The position numbers were made by a program, and so were the translations under genes. A DNA stretch of 9,697 nt, taken from NCBI GenBank assembly GCA_030043175.1, contig JASHYD010000549.1, positions 1 through 9,697 of the forward strand, given 5' to 3'. The stretch is from Xanthobacteraceae bacterium. GTDB taxonomy: Bacteria > Pseudomonadota > Alphaproteobacteria > Rhizobiales > Xanthobacteraceae. Under the pieces are notes generated by a model. That model was not told the origin of the DNA. It saw only the letters and a program-made list of their open reading frames with translations, and ran no database searches. Below are positions 6,175 through 9,697 of this stretch, piece after piece (position 1 is the stretch's first letter; every line of letters begins with the position of its first letter).

Positions 6175-6525
6175 TCAGCGGCGTCCGGCGCCGACGCAGT
6201 AAATGCGGCCGACGCCGATCATTGCGATGATAGCGTCAGGAACCACCGCACTTCGCCCGACCGCAACCAGCGAAATGGACCAGTAGGCACGTGGGTAGAC
6301 CTCCGTTTTCAAGAAACTTGGCCCCGCTGAGTAGCGGGCCAAGTCGGAAAGGAAGTACACACAATCAACGTGCTCCAGCGGTCGCCCGGTCTCCTTATCG
6401 AGCTTCAGCCGAGTGATGGCCAGCCTCAAGTTCTTAGGTATGCAATTCCTCGATCTGGCGCTTGCGGGGACGCCGAAGAGCTGCTTGTGAAGCGGCGACC
6501 CCGTTATCGCCGTGGTGAGCATCAC
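6175..6525 (-). CDS. Doubtful hypothetical protein, 116 residues
   Basis: An open frame on the minus strand with stretches that look protein-like: NLRLAITRLKLDKETGRPLE, then HVDCVYFLSDLARYSAGPSF, and a hydrophobic end near VVPDAIIAMIGVGRIYCVG. The middle part faintly recalls the GRPxEVAxxVxFLxSDxARYxxG motif near the C-terminus of short-chain dehydrogenases, but the upstream part of that fold is not seen, so this may be coincidence. No ribosome binding site is clear and the frame contains a strong hairpin (6317-6343). I would treat it as unproven. Confidence 0.22.
   Translation of the reverse strand: MMLTTAITGSPLHKQLFGVPASARSRNCIPKNLRLAITRLKLDKETGRPLEHVDCVYFLSDLARYSAGPSFLKTEVYPRAYWSISLVAVGRSAVVPDAIIAMIGVGRIYCVGAGRR
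6317..6343. other. Strong hairpin
   Basis: CTTGGCCC (6317-6324) pairs with GGGCCAAG (6336-6343); after one unpaired C, GCT (6326-6328) pairs with AGC (6333-6335), closing a GAGT loop. It is an 11-pair stem with one bulge. On the minus strand it is followed by a short T-rich stretch (TTTCTTG), so it could act as a weak terminator in that direction; it lies inside a doubtful reading frame. Confidence 0.45.
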
Positions 6526-6635
6526 GGAATACCAGGAGATGTTCCATCCTGCTGGGAAGTGAAGTCCGAGTTCTGCTGCGCCGACGCCCCGCCCGTCGGG
6601 CCGGTACCGCTGCCTTTAGCGCGGTCGCGGCCAAT

Positions 6636-6662
6636 GCCGATAGGCCCCCCGGGTCTATCGGC
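6636..6662 (-). terminator. Candidate terminator hairpin downstream of the 91-residue gene
   Basis: GCCGATAG (6636-6643) and CTATCGGC (6655-6662) are perfect inverted copies around an 11-base GC-rich loop. It starts 24 bases after the stop codon of the minus-strand gene at 6687. There is no T-run behind it on the minus strand, so rho-independent termination is uncertain; it may instead stabilise the 3' end. Confidence 0.4.
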
Positions 6663-6686
6663 TCCGTAACCGCGGTCCGCCAGCCA

Positions 6687-6962
6687 TCAGTGCCGGTGAA
6701 TGAACTTGTGGAACCGGCTCATCTTTCCACCGGCGGTTTTCTCCTGATAGAGGAACACCAGCTTGCGGGCGTCGAACTTGCCGAAGAATGAATCCCAGTC
6801 GACGGGATGGAGCTTTTCGTCCTTCACCCCGAAATCGAACCGCAGGATGCCAGCTGACTCCTTGCCGTGTTCGGTTCCTGTAACGCTGGTCGGATGACCG
6901 CCGCGTTTCTGCGCCCACTTGCGGATGGCGGCATGATCGCTGGTTGCCTTGGTTGCTGTCAT
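6687..6962 (-). CDS. Conserved small alphaproteobacterial protein, 91 residues
   Basis: The ATG at 6962 is preceded by GGAGG six to seven bases upstream, an excellent ribosome binding site. The protein reads MTATKATSDHAAIRKWAQKR, GGHPTSVTGTEHGKESAGIL, RFDFGVKDEKLHPVDWDSFF and GKFDARKLVFLYQEKTAGGK, ending SRFHKFIHRH. It matches a small family frequent in Rhizobiales whose members share DHxxIRKWAExRGGxPxxVxGT, WDEFFxxFDxxxLxxxYQExTAGGxxSxFxK and which are often mislabelled as 1,4-alpha-glucan branching enzyme. The real function is unknown; the length and all blocks are normal and no lesion is seen. It has no signal peptide. It stands alone, divergent from the remnant on its upstream side, with a hairpin downstream. 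Confidence 0.9.
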   Translation of the reverse strand: MTATKATSDHAAIRKWAQKRGGHPTSVTGTEHGKESAGILRFDFGVKDEKLHPVDWDSFFGKFDARKLVFLYQEKTAGGKMSRFHKFIHRH

Positions 6963-7036
6963 GACACACCTCCATGTCAGTTCCGCGCGTTGAAAGATCG
7001 ATTTTTTGGGAAAATCGACCCCGACGCCATCCTAAA

Positions 7037-7205
7037 GTTAAAACGCCAGCCGGTTTCGCCAGGTTCCCCGCTGCCAGTCGCGCCCGCGGGCGCGCTGAGA
7101 TCGCCGGGCGTCCGTGGGCCACTACCGCCGAGCAGGCTGAATTATTCGGATGGGCGTGTAAGGAGATGCGCTCATGGCTCTGCGCGCAACGTGGCGCTTA
7201 TTTCG
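7037..7205 (+). pseudogene. Fragment of an unrecognised protein
   Basis: One + frame reads KTPAGFARFPAAS, then AEIAGRPWATTAEQAELFGW and ACKEMRSWLCAQRGAYF. This looks like real protein, but there is no supported start: the only early in-frame ATG (6974) overlaps the ribosome binding site of the divergent minus-strand gene and has none of its own. Beyond about 7205 the frame runs antisense to the epoxide hydrolase remnant, so the continuation to 7270 is probably chance. Family not recognised. Confidence 0.35.
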
Positions 7206-7230
7206 CCGCGCCGCTCCCTACCCTGCGCAA

Positions 7231-7788
7231 ACCCGCCGCGAAATCCGGTGCGCTCGAACTCACCGAGTAGAAATCGATGTCGGCTTCGTTGAGCTACGCT
7301 TGCAGGGCAGTGAGGCTAGGGAAGCGAATAAGAAAGCCGCCTCCGCGCGGCACCATTCCGACCGGACCGCCGGCCGGCGCTCTACGGGGCACGTTTCTTA
7401 ACAATTTGACGAAGGTTTGCCGCACGTCGCGCTCAAATTCGGCCTCCGCTACGCCCGGCTGTTGAAAATAGAGTTGGTAGAACATACCATCCTCGTTGCG
7501 GGGCATGACTGAGGTGGGCTGTGCGGCTGACGGATTAAAAAACGCCACCGACGATAAGAACGGCACGCTCAGGCGGATCACCGCACGGAAACGATCGGGG
7601 CGTAGCAAAGCCGCGTGCCACGCGACCGGCGCACCCCAGTCGTGTCCGACGATTACCGCTTGTCCAACGCCCAGCGCATCGATGAGCCCCACCATATCGC
7701 CGAAGAGATAAGGCAGAGTGTATTGGTCGATCGCCTCCGGTCGGTCGGACTGACCGTAGCCTCGCATGTCGACCGCGACAGCACGGAA
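7231..7788 (-). pseudogene. Epoxide hydrolase-type alpha/beta hydrolase, truncated at both ends, with a Trp-to-stop change
   Basis: Epoxide hydrolases open epoxides to diols through an Asp nucleophile. The fragment (reading down from about 7788) contains FRAVAVDMRGYGQSDRPEA, DMVGLIDALGV, then VIVGHDWGAPVAWHAALLRP with the nucleophile Asp at 7639-7641, RAVIRLSVPF, the cap-domain motif LYFQQPGVAEAEFERDV and VPRGGGFL. The frame stops at TAG 7294-7296, in ALQA*LNEADIDFY where the family has Trp. Homology goes on after the stop (LNEADIDFY) and then, after a one-base shift, as GEFERTGFRGGF to about 7231. The N-terminal HGFP oxyanion loop is missing, as are the acid and His of the triad, so no active enzyme is possible. 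The upstream side is joined directly to a recombinase fragment. Confidence 0.85.
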
Positions 7789-7975
7789 TGCGGCCGCATT
7801 TCTGATCATATTCAGCAATCGGTGTCGCCGCTTCCTTCGTTTGGCAATCCTCTGGACAGGTGTCGTCTCCGTTCCGCAGGCCGCAGCCGGTGAGCGCTTC
7901 GGCGAGCTTCGGGCGATTGCTGCGCTTGCCGCTCTCGATCTCGGTGAACTGGGCAACCAGCTTCCATTTTGCCGA
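7789..7975 (-). pseudogene. Serine recombinase (resolvase/invertase family), short internal fragment
   Basis: Minus-strand translation gives KWKLVAQFTEIESGKRSNRP and KLAEALTGCGLRN (7969-7871). This is the segment behind the catalytic Ser helix in site-specific serine recombinases, whose usual text is WKLVAEFTEVESGKRxxRPxL. The next piece, in another frame, reads RIAKRRKRRHRLLNMIRNAAAF and may correspond to VIAKLDRLSR...LLNLM. The YxRVST motif with the catalytic Ser and the C-terminal DNA-binding part are absent. It runs straight into the epoxide hydrolase fragment without a gap. It shows that a site-specific recombination element once lay here. Confidence 0.65.
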
Positions 7976-8034
7976 GCGCGGCCTCGACGACGCAGCCGCG
8001 CCGCCCCATCTTCCCTTTGCGAAGGGCTCCGCCA

Positions 8035-8104
8035 TGAGGCCTTCGCCTTATTGGTTGGGGCTGGCTCACAAGGCCAACCCCTTCTTCCTTTCCTGAAGGC
8101 CTCA
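8035..8104. repeat. Ten-base perfect inverted repeat enclosing a second hairpin
   Basis: TGAGGCCTTC (8035-8044) and GAAGGCCTCA (8095-8104) are exact inverted copies 50 bases apart. The stop codon of the 57-residue minus-strand gene lies inside the right arm. Just outside, CCCTT/AAGGG (8013-8017 with 8022-8026) forms another small stem. The nesting suggests a structured 3' region or the ends of a small mobile unit; no coding sequence lies within. Confidence 0.6.
8059..8079 (-). terminator. Candidate terminator hairpin after the 57-residue gene
   Basis: On the minus strand GGTTGGC pairs with GCCAGCC around a seven-base loop, with one G-U pair; on the plus strand the same position is a C-A mismatch, so the stem is better in the minus-strand transcript. 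It lies 23 bases after the stop codon at 8102. No strong T-run follows. Confidence 0.4.
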
Positions 8105-8275
8105 ATCGATCGGTCCCTCGTTGGTGACCGAAACAATGACTGCGTTAGCCTTGGGAGGCTCGCTGTCATCAACTCCGAAGGCTTCGGTCAATTGTTTCTC
8201 GATGTCCTTCACTACGTCAGAGAACTTCGCCTGCTCTGCGCCCAGCACTCTGAACACAACCTCATACGTGTCCAT
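8102..8275 (-). CDS. Small hypothetical protein, 57 residues, intact
   Basis: The frame starts at ATG 8275 and ends at TGA 8104-8102. The protein reads MDTYEVVFRVLGAEQ, AKFSDVVKDIEKQLTEAFGV, DDSEPPKANAVIVSVTNEG and ends PID. Predicted layout is a beta strand (YEVVFRVL), a long amphipathic helix (KFSDVVKDIEKQLTEAF) and a second strand (NAVIVSVTN), a compact beta-alpha-beta fold. GGGAG lies nine bases before the ATG, and a candidate promoter is 57-87 bases upstream. It is acidic, soluble, and has no signal peptide. No family is recognised. Codon use and the absence of lesions suggest it is a real, maintained gene among broken neighbours. Confidence 0.72.
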   Translation of the reverse strand: MDTYEVVFRVLGAEQAKFSDVVKDIEKQLTEAFGVDDSEPPKANAVIVSVTNEGPID

Positions 8276-8331
8276 TTGGTCTGTCTCCCACTCCGCGCCC
8301 GATTGCGCCAGTCGGATTATCTTGCTTCGGC

Positions 8332-8362
8332 ATCATAAACGAAAAATCCCAAAGTGTGTCGA
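8332..8362 (-). promoter_or_regulatory. Candidate promoter of the 57-residue gene
   Basis: On the minus strand TCGACA (8362-8357) and TATGAT (8337-8332) each match five of six bases of the sigma-70 type -35 and -10 boxes. The spacer is 19 bases, longer than ideal. It would give a leader of roughly 50 bases. Confidence 0.3.
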
Positions 8363-8395
8363 GTTGCTGCCCGAACTCTCGTGGTCAGGCCCCCA

Positions 8396-8545
8396 CTAGC
8401 TTTGGAAAGATTGTATGAAAATCATCCTTGATGCGAAGTGAAGTGCTTCATTCGTGGTTGTGAAGAAAAGATTTGCAATATCGTACGGATAGATCGTGAG
8501 AAACTCGCACGCCAGCCCGGCGGCCTCAGATGCCTCTTTCTCAAC
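8396..8545 (-). other. Possible C-terminal coding remnant
   Basis: The minus-strand frame from about 8545 reads VEKEASEAAGLACEFLTIYP, then YDIANLFFTTTNEALHFASR and MIFIQSFQS before TAG at 8398-8396. The stretch is less GC-rich than its surroundings, which makes the open frame more meaningful, and it looks like protein. It has no start of its own and lies just behind the PDZ-like remnant, in another frame; a run of six T near 8560 could mark a frameshift joining the two. No family recognised. Confidence 0.25.
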
Positions 8546-8552
8546 CCTCGGC

Positions 8553-8913
8553 CTGCCCCGCAAAAAACGCGATAGGTGATCGCGACCGCAACCTTGGTTT
8601 CAGTGGAACGCTGCCACTCGATGGTGAGGTGTTGACCGACACGAAGGGCGGGAGCCTTGCGAAGGAAGTCGGCAGCGGTTCACCGGGCTTCCCGCATCGG
8701 AAGCTCGGCCTCTCGTGTCGTGATGGCTGTAAGCCTGTCACTCGGACGCAGGCCAGCCTTGACCAGCGGGCCTCGAGCATCAATGAGGGGCTCTTCTACG
8801 CCACCGTAGAACCCCAACCAGCGAGCACCATCTGAGAGAGGCGTCGACGCCTGACGGGGCTTATCTGCGATAGCTTCAGCCTGCTGGCGAGCATTGTCGG
8901 TCGGCCATTCTCA
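8553..8913 (-). pseudogene. PDZ-like domain fragment with an internal stop
   Basis: The minus frame reads EWPTDNARQQAEAIADKPRQ, then SDGARWLGFYGGVEEPLIDA, RGPLVKAGLRPSDRLTAITT and REAELPMREAR up to TGA at 8682-8680. It continues in the same frame as TAADFLRKAPALRVGQHLTI, EWQRSTETKVAVAITYRV. The core GPLVKAGLRPSDRLTAI is the carboxylate-binding helix region of a PDZ domain (usual GSPAxxAGLRPGDRIxxIxG), and LRVGQHLTIEWQR...KVAVAITYRV matches its last two strands. PDZ domains bind protein C-termini in periplasmic proteases and signalling proteins. The Gly of PGD is Ser here. There is no start; the fragment is cut near 8913 exactly where the opposite-strand esterase fragment begins. Confidence 0.5.
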
Positions 8914-9297
8914 GGTGAGTTCGCCGATAAGACGGCGCCGTCCTTCTTCCCGGATATGCCGGGCATGGAGGTGCTGGCCTATCACACCGCCGATATCCAG
9001 TATCTATTCCCGCTCTGGCACGGCGGACCGCTGGGCATTCCCCATCCGCTGAACCGCAAGCAGATGATGCTGTCCGATCAACTTGTCTCCGCCTGGGCCA
9101 ATTTTGCCCGGACGGGCAATCCCAACGGATCGGGCGACAATCCGTGGCCGCGCTACACGGCCAGCGACGAAGCGCCCGCCTGGCTGATCCAAGACCTGCC
9201 GGGTCTTTCGACCTTGACGGATGCGCAATACTCGCCAATACGCCACTGCGACTACTGGGACTCGGTGTCCGCAACGCCGCCGCGTCGTGGGCCGTAA
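8914..9297 (+). pseudogene. Type B carboxylesterase, C-terminal fragment
   Basis: Type B carboxylesterases (para-nitrobenzyl esterase-like) hydrolyse esters with a Ser-Glu-His triad. This piece begins at about 8914 with GEFADKTAPSFFPDMPGMEV, then LAYHTADIQYLFPLWHGGPL, where His at 8983-8985 fits the catalytic His position, then LSDQLVSAWANFARTGNPNG, WPRYTASDEAPAWLIQDLPG and a natural end, CDYWDSVSATPP, at TAA 9295-9297. It covers about the last 125 residues of a roughly 500-residue enzyme. The nucleophile Ser and the acid are missing; there is no start codon with a ribosome binding site. The frame is open back to 8836, but that part is antisense to the PDZ remnant and does not look like esterase. 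It is therefore an inactive fragment, though its frame is undamaged. Confidence 0.85.
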
Positions 9298-9697
9298 AGC
9301 GAGGGCGATTTCGTCGCACTGAAACGCCGACAAGGAGACGGTCAGGTCATTGGCCGTCACCTCCCGTGAGTGTTGTAAGCGTCCGGGCTCGACTGGACGT
9401 TTCCACGGCTTCTGATCGGAGGTCTGCTAATGGAATGGTCCGGCCGTGCTCCTGGCCCACCGGCAAGGGGCAACCTCGGCCGCTCACTTCGGGCGAGCCG
9501 CACGCCAGCTTCACTCACACCAGCAGACATCGCCACGAACAACCAAGTCGCCGCACTCGGGCCGATGCTGTCGGCGTAAGATCGCTTTCGGTTCTTGGAC
9601 AAAATTCGCGGACGGTGGCGGCGTAGGATGACGGTGAGCCGTGCACCACGGCGACGGGGATTCGGCTGGAGAATGCCACCGCCAGAGTTCAGCACAT
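9298..9697. other. No recognisable gene
   Basis: Four hundred bases with open frames on both strands, as expected from high GC content, but none with a recognised motif. A minus-strand frame open over 9357-9695 and a short piece reading RIPVAVVHGSPSSYAATV in another minus frame were considered, without a family match. No RNA gene or strong repeat was seen. Confidence 0.45.

Noticed and set aside
7766..8338. 190-residue plus-strand frame
   Set aside because: Antisense to the recombinase fragment and to the well-formed 57-residue gene, with low-quality composition.
8530..8835. 101-residue plus-strand frame next to the esterase fragment
   Set aside because: Considered as an upstream esterase piece, but it has no esterase motif and is antisense to the PDZ-like text, which fits a known fold better.
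8876..9360. Minus-strand frames over the esterase fragment, one starting at 9360 with a GGAGG upstream
   Set aside because: After the first 20 residues they are antisense to clear esterase homology and Arg/Pro-rich; the GGAGG is probably chance.
1..9697. CRISPR array, tRNA or rRNA genes, toxin-antitoxin pair, defence system
   Set aside because: No regularly spaced repeats, no cloverleaf-like sequence and no recognised defence or toxin motif were found by reading both strands.

Overview
The window reads like an accessory island of a high-GC alphaproteobacterium, most likely Bradyrhizobium or a close relative. This rests on recognisable protein families (a DDE integrase of a type common in Bradyrhizobium, a 400-residue secreted WGDPDLQGIW protein, a DUF4262 protein, a DUF5681 protein and a 91-residue Bradyrhizobium-type small protein), not on any database search. 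Coding density is low and most coding stretches are fragments: I count about nine broken genes against four or five that look intact.

Layout. 1-128 is the 3' end of a group II intron (domains V and VI). 208-816 is a frameshifted DDE integrase. 830-1050 (-) is the N-terminal piece of a secreted alpha/beta-hydrolase-like protein. 1271-2473 (-) is an intact exported protein of unknown function with a clear ribosome binding site and a leader hairpin. 2695-3000 is a small gene with two compensating frameshifts, and 3095-3225 is an IS66 transposase scrap. 3404-3883 is essentially empty. 4191-5783 is a run of co-oriented + strand genes: an intact DUF4262 gene, a DUF5681 gene, a small overlapping ORF, a terminase-small-subunit-like gene that lost its start frame, and a short helical ORF. 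The middle three look like a phage DNA-packaging remnant. 5816-6010 resembles the 5' domain I of a group II intron. 6175-6662 holds one doubtful ORF and two hairpins. 6687-6962 (-) is an intact small gene. 7231-7975 (-) is a serine recombinase fragment joined to an epoxide hydrolase fragment that also has a Trp-to-stop change. 8102-8275 (-) is a well-formed 57-residue gene with a candidate promoter and a nested inverted repeat at its 3' end. 8553-8910 (-) is a PDZ-like fragment with an internal stop, abutting a C-terminal carboxylesterase fragment (8914-9297, +). I recognise nothing in 9298-9697.

How the parts work together. I see no operon or pathway linking these genes. The pattern is a graveyard of transposons, introns, recombinases and phage genes in which host gene fragments have been cut and rejoined. 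The intact genes (1271-2473, 4191-4634, 6687-6962, 8102-8275) are the only ones I would expect to be expressed as functional proteins. I found no convincing new multi-gene system. The best leads are the two intron-like RNA segments, the 57-residue gene with its enclosing inverted repeat, and the leader hairpin of the exported protein.
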